Source of the DNA: JAXMAF01 sp046350555
GTDB taxonomy: Bacteria > Planctomycetota > Phycisphaerae > Phycisphaerales > SM1A02
NCBI GenBank assembly: GCA_046350555.1
Contig: JAXMAF010000013.1
Location: 106,545-170,544 of the forward strand
DNA length: 64,000 bases
Direction of reading: 5' to 3'
The notes beneath the pieces are model-generated. The model was not told the origin of the DNA, made no database searches, and saw nothing but the letters and a program-made list of their open reading frames with translations. Made by a program: the position numbers and the translations under genes. Below, in pieces: positions 8,172 through 17,370 of the stretch (positions within the stretch are counted from its first letter, which is position 1; every line of letters starts with the position of its first letter).

Positions 8172-9734
8172 TCACGCGGCCGCGGGGTCGCCACGTGCCC
8201 GGGTTGCGGGCGGCACCGCCCGGTTGTTCCCGTCGCAACGGTTGCCGCCGCCCGCGCCCGATGGCCCGCCGCCTTCGAAGGGCCGCAGCGACATCACCAC
8301 CCCGCGCACGCCGCGGCGCAAGGCGTGGGCGGCGAGGCTGGAAGGGGTTCCGATAGCGCTGCCCCAGCTTCGCGGCGCCTCGAGCATCGCGTGAAGGAGC
8401 TCCATCGCGCGGCGGGGAGTCTCCTGCGTCAGCGCGACCGCCATGCACGAGATCGCCGCGAGGTCGACCGGGCGGGCCAGCGACATCTCGATGGCGTGGC
8501 TGCCGTGCCGCGGATCGCCGCCGGCCCCGACGTCGCCCGCGCCACCGGCGCGCCCCCCGCGGCGGGCGCTGCGCAATGCACGCGCCGCCCCGCCCTTCGC
8601 CTCGCGCTTCGCGTCGCCACGTTCCCGGGCGAGCTCCGTCAGAACGCGAAGGCGCCTGAAGTAGTCGCCCTGTCCGACCGCACACAGGGCGACGGCCGGC
8701 GGGCGGCGCCGGGGATGCCGCGGCCGGCGCATGGGGATCGAGAGAGGTGGCGGGGGATCGGTCACGAGTGTCGACGGGACGGTCGGAGTCGCGGGCTCAC
8801 CGTGCTCGGCATACGCGACATGCTCTCCATGCCCGACATGCCCGACCTGTGCCGCTGGCTCGGGAATCGCGGCAGCGCCCTCCTGCACCAGCTCCCATTC
8901 GTCCGCCACACCGTGCGGCTCGCGCCTCGACGGCATCGACGGCGAGAATAGCGTCCCGTCGAACTGCGCGACGAACGCCTCGATCTCCGACGCCGGATCG
9001 ACTCGCCCGCGCGAGTCCGGCGCCTCCGCCATCCGCCTCCACAGCTCGCGTCCGCGCTCGTCCAGTCGCCGGGCGTGTGCCTCGACGGAGGTGTATCTCG
9101 CCCGCAGCGGGTCGTCTGCCATCCGCGCCGCCACCGGATTGAGGTCGATGTAGCTGGCGCACAGGAGCAGCCCCGGCTCGTCCAGCACGCGGTCGCTCGA
9201 GAACCGCTCCTCCCAGAACGCGCCGTGGCGGTCCTCCTCGCGATTGGCGCGGCGGGCGATCCACTCCTTGAGTTCCTTCATGAACCAGGAGAGCGACGAG
9301 AGCCGTGCTCGGCGAGCGGCGATCCTCGATCCGTCCAGCACGAGCCGCCGCACCTCGTCGTGCCGCGGCGGCAGTTCGAGGGCGATGCCCTCGGCCCGGC
9401 GCATCGCGAGATCGGGATGGAGCATGCGCCAGCGATAGGCGACCTCGGCGTCGGACCAGCCGTCGACGACCTCGGGCAGGGTGCGGAGCAGCAGGTGCAG
9501 GTGGTTGCCCATGACCGCCAGCGACACGCAGTCGATGGCGAAGACGTCTGTGAGCACGGCGAGCCGGTCGAGGAGCCAGTCGCGGCGGTGGTCGTCGGGC
9601 AGCAGCGGCGCGTCCATGGGCGACGCGGGCGGTGTGTGGTTGACCAGCAGGAACGACTGGCGGACGCAGCGCGAGACGCAGTGGTAGATGCCCGATTCGG
9701 ATTCGTCGACGAGCCTGCCGCGCGGGATGGCCAT
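8172..9734 (-). CDS. RAYT: REP-associated Y1/HUH transposase with long C-terminal extension
   Basis: 520 aa from ATG 9734; the frame is open further upstream, but the family begins at M-A-I-P-R-G-R-L. Residues 1-215 match the Y1 transposase/RAYT pattern: Y-H-C-V-S-R-C-V-R, the metal-binding HUH motif in M-G-N-H-L-H-L-L-L (His78, His80), the helix F-M-K-E-L-K-E-W-I-A-R-R-A-N-R, F-W-E-E-R-F, and the presumed catalytic Tyr195 in A-S-Y-I-D-L-N-P-V. RAYTs nick single-stranded DNA at REP hairpins and are usually single-copy, domesticated genes. About 300 extra residues are Arg/Pro-rich, with a His-Gly microrepeat (G-H-V-G-H-G-E-H) and a segment V-G-Q-G-D-Y-F-R-R. Inverted short-repeat arrays flank the gene. 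Confidence 0.85.
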   Translation of the reverse strand: MAIPRGRLVDESESGIYHCVSRCVRQSFLLVNHTPPASPMDAPLLPDDHRRDWLLDRLAVLTDVFAIDCVSLAVMGNHLHLLLRTLPEVVDGWSDAEVAYRWRMLHPDLAMRRAEGIALELPPRHDEVRRLVLDGSRIAARRARLSSLSWFMKELKEWIARRANREEDRHGAFWEERFSSDRVLDEPGLLLCASYIDLNPVAARMADDPLRARYTSVEAHARRLDERGRELWRRMAEAPDSRGRVDPASEIEAFVAQFDGTLFSPSMPSRREPHGVADEWELVQEGAAAIPEPAAQVGHVGHGEHVAYAEHGEPATPTVPSTLVTDPPPPLSIPMRRPRHPRRRPPAVALCAVGQGDYFRRLRVLTELARERGDAKREAKGGAARALRSARRGGRAGGAGDVGAGGDPRHGSHAIEMSLARPVDLAAISCMAVALTQETPRRAMELLHAMLEAPRSWGSAIGTPSSLAAHALRRGVRGVVMSLRPFEGGGPSGAGGGNRCDGNNRAVPPATRARGDPAAA

Positions 9735-10402
9735 GTGATGTCTCGGAATGCGGACGTGGTTGGCTCGTGGCGGGCGGCCAACGCGAGCCCCCGCCGGTCC
9801 GGGGCACACCGACGCGCGGCCGGGGCGGAGTTGTCCCCAGCCATGCCGGGAACGGATGCGGTGCTCGGATGCCGTGCGCGCAGTCACCGCGCGGTGGACA
9901 GGCGGAACTCGGGATGGACGCCAACCAACGGAACGCAGGACCCGGAATCCGCACCGGCTGGAATCGTCACCCCGGTGACGGCCAGCGCGGGTCAGGCCGA
10001 GAGACTACCACGCGATTCCGGCGAGTCGCGAGGAATTGAGAAAGCGCAGGCGAACATGCGTGTCCACGGTGTCTCACGGTGTCTTGGCGAACATGCGTGT
10101 CCACGGTGTCTCGCCCTGGCACTTGATGCAGTACGCGTGCTCCCATACGTCCACGCCGAGGATCGGCGTGAGGAGTCGCGGCCGCAGCCGTGACCTTGTC
10201 CTGCAGGAGACATCGAGGGGCGCGAGGACGACGAGCGCAACCGGATCGGGATCGTTCGCGCCAACGCCTTCGATTCCGCCGCGTGCACCGGTGGCGGCGC
10301 GCTTCATCGGCCCCAGACGGCCGCATCAGGCAATCACCCAACATCGGGCATTCGCCTCATTGGTGCCAGCCTCGGTCCGGCGAATACTCGCCCGAACCGC
10401 CG
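9735..10402. other. Gap between the RAYT gene and otsA
   Basis: No supported gene. The only recognisable structure is the inverted short-repeat pair at 10053-10110. Long open frames here are a by-product of high GC content. Confidence 0.5.
10053..10110 (-). repeat. Short repeat array right of RAYT, inverted relative to the left array
   Basis: Two units which on the minus strand read CACCGTGGACACGCATGTTC, with an intervening CACCGTGAGA. Orientation is opposite to the array at 7866-7953, so the RAYT gene lies between inverted arrays. Confidence 0.75.
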
Positions 10403-11854
10403 ATGCCCTCGTCCCACCCCTCAAAGCCTCGTCCGCGGAAGTCGACCGGCCGCGTGTCGCGATCCTCGGCCGGGCGACGGACCAGCCGGCTCGTCGTGGT
10501 CACGAACCGGCTGCCGGTCTCGCGCGTCGGCACGGGCGGCACGGCGCGCTGGCAGGCCAGCTCGGGGGGCCTGGTCACCGCGATGTCGCCGGTGCTGCGC
10601 GATCGCGCGGGCGTCTGGATCGGCTGGAGCGGCACCACGGGCCGCGCGCCGCGGCCGTTCGAGCATGATTCGATTGAAATCCGGCCGGTGGCCCTCTCGC
10701 CGCGCGAGGTGCACGAGTTCTACGACGGCATGAGCAACCGCACGCTGTGGCCGCTCTATCACGACGCCGTGCGCACGCCGGAGTTCCAGCGTGGCTGGTG
10801 GCGGACGTACCAGGATGTCAACCAGCGCTTCGCCCGCGCCGCGGTCAAGGCGGCGGGCCGGCACGACCTGGTGTGGGTCCACGACTATCAGCTCCAGCTC
10901 GTGCCGCGCATGGTTCGCGACGCCAGGCCGAAGGCGCGCATCGGCTTCTTCATGCACACTCCGTTCCCGCCGGAGGAGCTCTTCGCGTGGCTGCCGTGGC
11001 GCACGGCGATCCTGCGCGGACTGCTCGGCGCCGACGTCGTCGGCTTCCAGACGATCGAGAACGCCCGCAACTTCTCGCGCCTGGCGCGGCGCTACGCCGG
11101 GGCGGAGGGAACCGACACCGAGCTCGAGCACGAAGGGCGGCGCATCAAGGTGATGAGCTATCCCATCTCGATCGACTTCGCCGAGTTCGAGGCGATCGCC
11201 GCGCGGCCCGACGTGATCGCGGAGGCCAAGGCGATCCGCAGGCGGCTCGATCCGAAGCGCAAGGTGATCCTCAGCGTCGATCGGCTGGACTACACGAAGG
11301 GGATCGACGCCCGCCTTCATGCCCTGGAGGAGATCCTGGGTCGGCGCGAACTGAGCATCGACGACACGGTCTTCATCCAGATCGCCGTGCCCAGCCGCGA
11401 GCCGGTCCCGGAGTACGCCGAGATGCGCACGCGCATCGAGCAGACCGTGGGCCGAATCAACGGCGACTTCAGCGAGCCGGGCAAGGTGGCGGTGCACTAC
11501 TTCCGGCGCAGCGTCTCGCGCGAGCAGCTCGTCGCGTACTACCTGGCCGCCGACGTGATGCTGGTGACCCCGCTGCGAGACGGCATGAACCTCGTCGCCA
11601 AGGAATACGTCGCAACGCGGCGCGACCACACGGGCGTGCTCGTGCTGAGCGAGTTCGCCGGCGCAGCCCGCGAACTTCGCCGCGCAATCCTGATCAATCC
11701 GCGCGACATCGACGGCTTCGCCGAAGCCCTTCGACGGGCGCTGCACCTTCCGCGCGAGGAGGCACGGCGACGCATGTCGATCCTGCGCATGCAGGTGCGC
11801 CGGCACGACGTCGCCTTCTGGGCGGAGAGCTTCCTCGGAGACCTCGCGGCGTGA
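10403..11854 (+). CDS. otsA: Trehalose-6-phosphate synthase (GT20)
   Basis: 483 aa starting at ATG 10403. It transfers glucose from a nucleotide sugar (normally UDP-glucose) to glucose-6-phosphate to make trehalose-6-phosphate. GT20 motifs are present in order: V-V-T-N-R-L-P-V-S, S-G-G-L-V-T-A, V-W-V-H-D-Y-Q-L-Q-L-V-P, G-F-F-M-H-T-P-F-P-P, S-V-D-R-L-D-Y-T-K-G-I, D-G-M-N-L-V-A-K-E-Y and V-L-S-E-F-A-G-A-A. Length is normal for bacterial OtsA. Its stop overlaps the GTG start of the next gene by four bases (GTGA), so the two are translationally coupled and make one pathway unit. Confidence 0.95.
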   Translation: MPSSHPSKPRPRKSTGRVSRSSAGRRTSRLVVVTNRLPVSRVGTGGTARWQASSGGLVTAMSPVLRDRAGVWIGWSGTTGRAPRPFEHDSIEIRPVALSPREVHEFYDGMSNRTLWPLYHDAVRTPEFQRGWWRTYQDVNQRFARAAVKAAGRHDLVWVHDYQLQLVPRMVRDARPKARIGFFMHTPFPPEELFAWLPWRTAILRGLLGADVVGFQTIENARNFSRLARRYAGAEGTDTELEHEGRRIKVMSYPISIDFAEFEAIAARPDVIAEAKAIRRRLDPKRKVILSVDRLDYTKGIDARLHALEEILGRRELSIDDTVFIQIAVPSREPVPEYAEMRTRIEQTVGRINGDFSEPGKVAVHYFRRSVSREQLVAYYLAADVMLVTPLRDGMNLVAKEYVATRRDHTGVLVLSEFAGAARELRRAILINPRDIDGFAEALRRALHLPREEARRRMSILRMQVRRHDVAFWAESFLGDLAA

Positions 11855-14388
11855 ATGTCCAGACGGCAGAGCTCGTCGCCCGCCTCGCCGACGTCGCCGA
11901 GACGCCGGTGCTCCTCGTCGCGTGCGACTACGACGGAACGCTGGCGCCCATCATGGCCGATCCGGCGGCCGCGACGCCCGATGCCTCGGCGCTGGCGGCG
12001 CTGCGCGACCTTGCGGCGCTGGACCACACGCATGCGGCGATCGTGTCGGGGCGGGCGATGGACGACCTGCGCCAGTTTGTCGGCGACCACGGCCAGATGC
12101 TCCTGGTCGGCATGCATGGCGGCGAGTACGGAAGCGAGCGGCTTCGGTTGAGCGCCGGCCCTGCGGCCCTGCTGAGCCGGATCGAGTCGGAGCTTCATCG
12201 AGCCATTGGCGATCTTCCGGGCTTCCTGCTCGAACACAAGCCCGGTGGCGTCGCGCTTCATTCGCGCAACGCCGATCCCCTGGTGGCCCGCGCCGTCGTC
12301 GGTGCCGCGGTCAACGCCTTGGCGCCGGTCGACGGCGTGTCGCTCCAGCACGGCCACGAGGTCGTCGAGTTCATGGTGATCGATGTCGACAAGGGTCGCG
12401 CGCTTCGCCGCGCCAGGCACGAATGCGGCGCGACGGCGGTCGCGTTCATCGGCGACGATCGCACCGACGAGGACGCGTTTCGCGCCCTCGAACCGCGCGA
12501 TCTCGCCATCCGTGTCGGCGAGGGCGAGACGGTGGCGACGTTTCGGCTCGACGCCGTGCCGGCCGTGGCCCAGGTGCTCCGCGAGCTGGGGAACAGGCGG
12601 CGCGCCTGGCTGGCGAGCCGGAAGCTGACGCCGCTCGACCGCTGCGCGATCCTGTCGGACCAGCGCACGGTGGCCGTGGTCGCGCCCGGCGCGAGGCTCT
12701 GCTGGCTCTGCCTGCCGCGGCTCGACTCGTCGGCCCTCTTCGCCGAGCTGGTGGGCGGCGCCCAGGCCGGATCGTTCGAGATCGGGCCCGCGGGCGGCGG
12801 CGCACCGACGAGCATCGAGTACGAGGGCGATTCGTTCACGCTGGTCACGCGCTGGCCGGCGCTGCGCGTCGTCGACCTGCTCGACTGCTCCGGCGGTCGG
12901 GCCTTCCAGAAGCCTGGGCGAAGCGACCTGCTGCGGCGGATCGAAGGCGATGGCGATGCGGCGATCCGCTTCGCGCCGCGGCTGGACTTCGGGCGCGTCG
13001 CGACCAAGCTGCGCGTGCGGCCCGAAGGCGTCGAGGTGGAGGGATCGCCCGATCCGATCGTGTTGTTCGCGCCGGGGATCGCATGGACGATCGTCGACGA
13101 GGGCCAGCATCAGACGGCGATCGCCACGATCGAGGGGAAGCGGTTGCCGGTCGAGCTCGAGCTGCGCTACGGCTCGGCGAGCATGCGGGCCGCGACGGCC
13201 GAGCCCTCGGATCGGCGCGAGGAGAACCGGCGCTTCTGGTCTGGCTGGGCGCGCTCGCTGCGGCTGCCGGGCGCCGCGGCGGAGCAGGTTCGGCGCAGCG
13301 CGCTTGTGCTCAAGGCGCTGTGCCACGGGCCGACCGGTGCGTTTGCCGCGGCGGCCACGACGAGCCTCCCGGAGCATCTCGGCGGCCAGCGCAACTGGGA
13401 CTATCGCTTCTGCTGGCCGCGCGACGGGGCGCTCGCCGCGGCGGCGCTGATGCGCCTGGGCAACACCGGCCACGCGCTCAAGTTCCTGGACTGGATGCTC
13501 GATGTCGTCGATCGGCACGAGTCGCCCGAGCGCCTGCGGCCGATCTACACGCTGGCTGGCGGCGAGCTTCCCCCGGAAGCCGATCTCAACGATCTTGCCG
13601 GCTATGGCGGCAGCCGGCCGGTGCGCGTCGGCAACGCGGCAGCCAATCAGGTCCAGCTCGACGTGTTCGGTCCCATCGTCGATCTCGCCGCCATGCTGGC
13701 AGAACGAGGAGCGCCGATCGCACCGGACCACTGGCGCCTGGTCCGGGCCATGGTCCGCGCCGTCGAGGCCCGTTGGACGGAGCCCGACCACGGCATCTGG
13801 GAGATGCGCACCGAGCGGCGGCACCATGTCCACTCCAAGGTGATGTGCTGGCACACGATCGACCGGGCGCTGGTGGTCGAGGAGGCCGTCTACGGCACGC
13901 GCAGCGCCGACTGGTCGCGGCTTCGCGACGCGATCCGCGACGACGTGCTTCGCAACGGCTACAGCAAGACCGCGGGGGCGTTCACCGGTTCGTACGGCAG
14001 CGATCATCTCGACGCCGCGGTGCTCATGATCGGCTTGACCGGGCTCGTTGCGCGCGACGACCGGCGCTGGATCGACACCGTCGGCGCAATCGAGCGCGGG
14101 CTTCGCGACGGCCCGACGGTGCGTCGCTACCGGATCGAGGACGGGCTGCCCGGCGGCGAAGGTGGACTGCACGTGTGCACGGGCTGGCTGATCGAGTCAC
14201 TTCTGACCATTGGCCGCACCGCCGAGGCGAAGGCGCTCTTCGACGAGTTCGTGGGGCTCGTCCGCGCACCGGGAATCCTGACCGAGGAATTCGATGCGTC
14301 GACGGCGATGGCGCTGGGGAACCTGCCGCAGGCGTATTCACACCTGGCGCTGATCAACGCGGCGGTGGCGGTGGCGTCTGCTCCTTGA
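11851..14388 (+). CDS. otsB: Trehalose-6-phosphate phosphatase fused to a GH15 (glucoamylase/trehalase-like) domain
   Basis: 845 aa from GTG 11851. Residues 1 to about 250 are a HAD-family trehalose-phosphatase: nucleophile motif C-D-Y-D-G-T-L-A-P-I, I-V-S-G-R, M-H-G-G-E-Y-G and F-I-G-D-D-R-T-D-E-D-A-F. From about 260 on comes a GH15 protein with its N-terminal beta domain (D-R-C-A-I-L-S-D-Q-R-T-V-A-V-V) and an (alpha/alpha)6 barrel showing N-W-D-Y-R-F-C-W-P-R-D, W-E-M-R, H-S-K-V-M-C-W and a catalytic-Glu region near G-L-P-G-G-E-G-G. GH15 enzymes hydrolyse alpha-glucans or trehalose; which one applies cannot be told here. One polypeptide could therefore dephosphorylate Tre6P and hydrolyse a related glucoside. 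Confidence 0.9.
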   Translation: MNVQTAELVARLADVAETPVLLVACDYDGTLAPIMADPAAATPDASALAALRDLAALDHTHAAIVSGRAMDDLRQFVGDHGQMLLVGMHGGEYGSERLRLSAGPAALLSRIESELHRAIGDLPGFLLEHKPGGVALHSRNADPLVARAVVGAAVNALAPVDGVSLQHGHEVVEFMVIDVDKGRALRRARHECGATAVAFIGDDRTDEDAFRALEPRDLAIRVGEGETVATFRLDAVPAVAQVLRELGNRRRAWLASRKLTPLDRCAILSDQRTVAVVAPGARLCWLCLPRLDSSALFAELVGGAQAGSFEIGPAGGGAPTSIEYEGDSFTLVTRWPALRVVDLLDCSGGRAFQKPGRSDLLRRIEGDGDAAIRFAPRLDFGRVATKLRVRPEGVEVEGSPDPIVLFAPGIAWTIVDEGQHQTAIATIEGKRLPVELELRYGSASMRAATAEPSDRREENRRFWSGWARSLRLPGAAAEQVRRSALVLKALCHGPTGAFAAAATTSLPEHLGGQRNWDYRFCWPRDGALAAAALMRLGNTGHALKFLDWMLDVVDRHESPERLRPIYTLAGGELPPEADLNDLAGYGGSRPVRVGNAAANQVQLDVFGPIVDLAAMLAERGAPIAPDHWRLVRAMVRAVEARWTEPDHGIWEMRTERRHHVHSKVMCWHTIDRALVVEEAVYGTRSADWSRLRDAIRDDVLRNGYSKTAGAFTGSYGSDHLDAAVLMIGLTGLVARDDRRWIDTVGAIERGLRDGPTVRRYRIEDGLPGGEGGLHVCTGWLIESLLTIGRTAEAKALFDEFVGLVRAPGILTEEFDASTAMALGNLPQAYSHLALINAAVAVASAP

Positions 14389-14412
14389 ACTTGTCGAAGG
14401 AGGTGAAGGGAT

Positions 14413-14450
14413 CATCTTGGCCGTGGATCACATTGGCCACGCTGACTTGA
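14413..14450 (+). repeat. Two REP-like words
   Basis: GGATCATCTTGGCCGTGG and GATCACATTGGCCACGCTGA follow directly after the OtsB-GH15 gene. They are copies of the repeat A end word. Confidence 0.65.
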
Positions 14451-14504
14451 AGGTTGGTGGGCTCGCAGCGCACGGCCATCGTCGCGATGTGCGACGATGC
14501 CTCC

Positions 14505-15056
14505 ATGCGTGCCGGATCGACACTTGTTGCGCTCCTTGCCATCGCCTCCTGCGCCACAGGCGCGGGTTGCCTGAGCGACCCCCATGCGCCGCCCGCCGCC
14601 GACGAATCACTGGCGCCGTTCGCGCCGCTCGCCGGGACATGGCGTGCCGCCGAAGCCAAGCCGGGTGATCGTGTGTCGTGGACCGAGGAGACGTGGTCGG
14701 TTCCTGCGGGCAACTCGATGATCGGAACGAGCCGCACGCTCGGCCACGGAGACTGGTCGGGCGGCGAGTTCGAGTTCCTGCGAATCGTTTCGCGGCCGGA
14801 TGGCGTGTTCTATCTTGCAAGCCCGCAGGGAAGGATGCCGCCGACGGAGTTTCGGTTGCAGCGGCCGTGGCCATCGTCCAAGGTGCGTCTTCCCTTCGAG
14901 TTCGTCAACGAGAAGCACGACTTCCCGCAGCGCGTCGTCTACCGGTTCGAGTCGGACGACGAGCTGGAAGTGACGATCTCGGCTGGTGGCGACACAGTCG
15001 ACGGCGCCGCGTCGTCAGGCAGATCGCTCACCTGGCACTTCGAGCGGGTGAAGTAG
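14505..15056 (+). CDS. Exported DUF6265-like protein
   Basis: 183 aa from ATG 14505; an in-frame ATG at 14487 is the alternative. A hydrophobic leader ends in a Cys-containing stretch (A-I-A-S-C-A-T-G-A-G-C), which may be a lipoprotein signal. The mature part matches the pattern of the small DUF6265 domain: L-A-G-T-W-R, E-E-T-W-S-V-P-A-G-N-S-M-I-G, S-R-T-L-G, F-E-F-L-R-I, Y-L-A-S-P-Q-G and the signature F-V-N-E-K-H-D-F-P-Q-R-V-V-Y-R. The biochemical role of this family is unknown. Confidence 0.75.
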   Translation: MRAGSTLVALLAIASCATGAGCLSDPHAPPAADESLAPFAPLAGTWRAAEAKPGDRVSWTEETWSVPAGNSMIGTSRTLGHGDWSGGEFEFLRIVSRPDGVFYLASPQGRMPPTEFRLQRPWPSSKVRLPFEFVNEKHDFPQRVVYRFESDDELEVTISAGGDTVDGAASSGRSLTWHFERVK

Positions 15057-15089
15057 ACGGCCATGCCGGTGCGCGCGGAGGAGCTATGG

Positions 15090-15408
15090 GATCATCTTGG
15101 CCAAGATGGGATCATCTTGGCCATGCATCCATGAGAAGGATCATGTTGGCCACGCATCCTTGAGCGTTCCGTTGTCAAGCCCCAGGACGAAGCGAGGCCG
15201 ACCGCGGCGCAGGCACGCTCGTGGCTGGGCACGATCGATGCCGTTCTCCGTCGGACTTCACTGGACCGCAGCGCCGATGAACCCGGCGGTCGGCCTTCCT
15301 GCTGATTCGCCGGTCCCCTCGTCTGGACCAACCCCAACCAGGGGCGGGCGACGATGGGACGACGGTCGGTCGGTGGCCAGGGTGCGAGGGTGCGTGAATA
15401 AGATGACC
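15090..15408 (+). repeat. Repeat family A, copy 2, preceded by extra end words
   Basis: Two or three copies of GGGATCATCTTGGCCA(TGCATCCATGAG) at 15090-15137 lead into a full element (15139-15408) with the GTTGTCAAGCCCC, GCTCGTGGCTGGGCACG, GCGCCGATGAACCCGG and GATTCGCCGGTC blocks. The right end, GGTGCGTGAATAAGATGACC, is a damaged inverse of the left end. Confidence 0.75.
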
Positions 15409-15458
15409 TCGCCCGTGATGTGAACACCGACGTACTGCATGCACAGGAGCCTTCGCCC

Positions 15459-15959
15459 ATGCCGCTCGTTCACGCCCACCGTCTTTCAGCCGCAGTGAGT
15501 TTCGGTCTCGGTGCGGCTGCGCTTGCCATGATCGCTGGCGCCACCTTTGCAGTGGCGGTTCCACCTCTGGCCGTCATCAAGGAGCCCACGCCGGAAACGG
15601 CGGGATGGTCGTCGCCCGTGCTCGAAGGCCAGTGCGCGATGAACGTCCGCTACCTGCCGGTCTTCAAGGTGGCGATTCAGAAGGATGGTTCGAGCGTGGC
15701 CCGCTTCGCATGGATGGCTCAAGGCGAACTGCACGCCTTGGAGGATTCGGCCGGGCAACGCGCTGCGCTGCCGGGCATGGCGAAGAAGCCGATTGCAATC
15801 AAGGCCGTCGTGGCAAGCGCTGTGGAGGGATTCAGTGTTGGCGACCATGTCTTGATCTACAACGTCGGCGGCGATGATCTTGCATGGTTTGTCTGTGGCG
15901 CCGGACGCGACCTGGCGATCCCGAAGGCGGCCTTTGCGGCTTCCGGGTGGACGTACTGA
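15459..15959 (+). CDS. Secreted hypothetical protein
   Basis: 166 aa from ATG 15459, which has CAGGAG upstream. Residues 1-35 form a signal peptide (hydrophobic stretch A-A-L-A-M-I-A-G-A-T-F-A-V-A). The remainder includes V-L-E-G-Q-C-A-M-N-V-R-Y and a second Cys in W-F-V-C-G-A-G, which could pair as a disulfide in the cell envelope. No family is recognised, and there are no operon partners; repeat A lies upstream and an IS remnant downstream. Confidence 0.6.
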   Translation: MPLVHAHRLSAAVSFGLGAAALAMIAGATFAVAVPPLAVIKEPTPETAGWSSPVLEGQCAMNVRYLPVFKVAIQKDGSSVARFAWMAQGELHALEDSAGQRAALPGMAKKPIAIKAVVASAVEGFSVGDHVLIYNVGGDDLAWFVCGAGRDLAIPKAAFAASGWTY

Positions 15960-16078
15960 TCCGACTCTTGCCTCTCGGCCATTCTGGGGGCACGTTCGCC
16001 TGACCTGCCTCCCAAGAAGAGGTCCATCCGTTATGAGAGACTTCAAGGGCCATGCGGCCCTGAGAGAGGAGTCTCTCG

Positions 16079-16393
16079 ATGGCAGGTCAAGCCAGGCGGA
16101 AGCGTCACAAGCCGGAGGAGAGCGTCGCCAAGCTTCGTCAGGCCGACGAGCAGCTTGCGGCAGGGAAGGAGATCGGCGACGCCGAGAGGGCAATCGGTGT
16201 CTCGGAGGTCACGCTGCGCCGCGCCCGCCAGCAGTACGGCACGCTGCAGCATGACGACGTTCGTCGGCTGAGGGAGCCCCAGGCGGAGAACGGCCAGCGT
16301 GCGCTCGTTCTCCCTCCGTCCCCCGCAGGCACGACGCGCGCCGCCAAGAAGGCTCGAGCTCGCGGCGACGGCCGTCGCGCCTCGTCGCCGTGA
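16079..16393 (+). pseudogene. IS3-family OrfA (helix-turn-helix) remnant, copy 1
   Basis: 104 aa. Residues 6-70 match the IS3 OrfA/HTH_Tnp_1 pattern (K-R-H-K-P-E-E-S-V-A-K-L-R-Q-A-D-E-Q-L-A, then V-S-E-V-T-L-R-R-A-R-Q-Q-Y-G-T-L and V-R-R-L-R-E). The expected I-V-A-K-L, W-R-Q-E-Y-G and E-N-x-R-L-R signatures are partly eroded, the C-terminus is unrelated, and no OrfB integrase follows. A leader of about 75 bp (GAGACTTCAAGGGCCA and on) is shared with the second copy at 48.93 kb. Not expected to be functional. Confidence 0.75.
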
Positions 16394-16437
16394 CCCCCTC
16401 CGACTGACGTTTGCACGTTGGCAGTCCGGCCGTCAAA

Positions 16438-16890
16438 TCATTCGACTTCGGCCCACTCGAACGGCACCACGTCGAAGGTCACAAGGATCGGCTTGTCATT
16501 CTCAAGCAAAGACAAGCCACCCCCATCGTCGGGAACCCTGGTCACGTTGCCGTCTGTGGAATCGAGGAGATGGCAGTAGAAGGGCACACCTTCGGCAATG
16601 TTGCCAAACCCACCCTCCGGCGCAATCGCGAGGATGCGCACGACGTACCCATCCTCCTGTGGTTCGGACAGGCACTCGTCGGCAGCCCCCACGTCCATGG
16701 CGGCTCGGAAGAGTTCGCCGTACCGCGCTGCGCTGAAGAAGACCTCGGTCGGGATCGATCCATCCAAGGGAACGGCCCAGCACTGGATCGCACACCAGCC
16801 ACCTCCCTCGGTGAACTTCCGCGGAGGCAGCTGGACCGTGGCATCGAGCATGGCGGCGCAAGCAAACACACACATCGGGATGACGAACAT
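16438..16890 (-). CDS. Small exported hypothetical protein
   Basis: 150 aa. Short hydrophobic leader (M-F-V-I-P-M-C-V-F-A-C-A-A-M-L-D-A) and an acidic mature part with several Cys residues (W-C-A-I-Q-C-W, D-E-C-L, F-Y-C-H-L) and a C-terminal F-E-W-A-E-V-E. No family is recognised. Repeat B lies immediately upstream of its start, so repeat B may carry or have replaced its promoter. Confidence 0.5.
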   Translation of the reverse strand: MFVIPMCVFACAAMLDATVQLPPRKFTEGGGWCAIQCWAVPLDGSIPTEVFFSAARYGELFRAAMDVGAADECLSEPQEDGYVVRILAIAPEGGFGNIAEGVPFYCHLLDSTDGNVTRVPDDGGGLSLLENDKPILVTFDVVPFEWAEVE

Positions 16891-16924
16891 GATGTTACCT
16901 CCAGAGTTCTGGCATAAACACGCT

Positions 16925-17038
16925 CATACGCGCCCCAGTTGACTCTCGCACTCCACCCAACCCAATTCAATTCCGCCGCGAGACGCCGCGATGGGAAGGG
17001 GTCGAGGGCATGGAGGTCCACTGGAATCCGCATACGAG
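16925..17038 (+). repeat. Repeat family B, copy 2
   Basis: Same block order as copy 1: CATACGCGCCCCAGTTGA, ACTCTCGCACTCCACCCAA, TTCCGCCGCGAGACGCCGCG, GGCATGGAGGTCCACTGG, AATCCG. It sits upstream of the 16438-16890 gene. The following 350 bp (17039-17389) show nothing else that can be supported. Confidence 0.75.
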
Positions 17039-17370
17039 ACCCTACGGACAGGATGTCGTCTGCGTGAAGTTCGTGTCCGACGTCTTGCACACAATCGTTG
17101 TGCATCCCGTCCCAGTCGGCAGGCATCCGGTAAGGCGCTTGACGTCGCCGCAGTGATTCATCGAGCATCAAGCGCCGCTGCGACCATCAGCTCGAACATG
17201 ACGACCCCCTTTTCAGTGCTGCGAGTGGTTCATGCTGAACACATGTCCATCGCCCGCGATGAGAGTACCGTCCCCCCCCCGTGTCAACGGATTTTTCGAG
17301 ATTCCCCGATCGAAACCCGGGCCCACGGCCCGGTCGCGAAGGCGCAGAGCTCGACCCAGGACGAGCAGGA

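Noticed and set aside
11539..14172. 877-residue open frame on the minus strand
   Set aside because: It is the antisense shadow of otsA and the OtsB-GH15 gene, Arg/Ala/Asp-rich without domain motifs; the plus-strand motifs are unambiguous.
17271..17280. Run of nine C residues as a phase-variation tract
   Set aside because: It lies in a stretch with no supported gene, so no reading frame would be switched.
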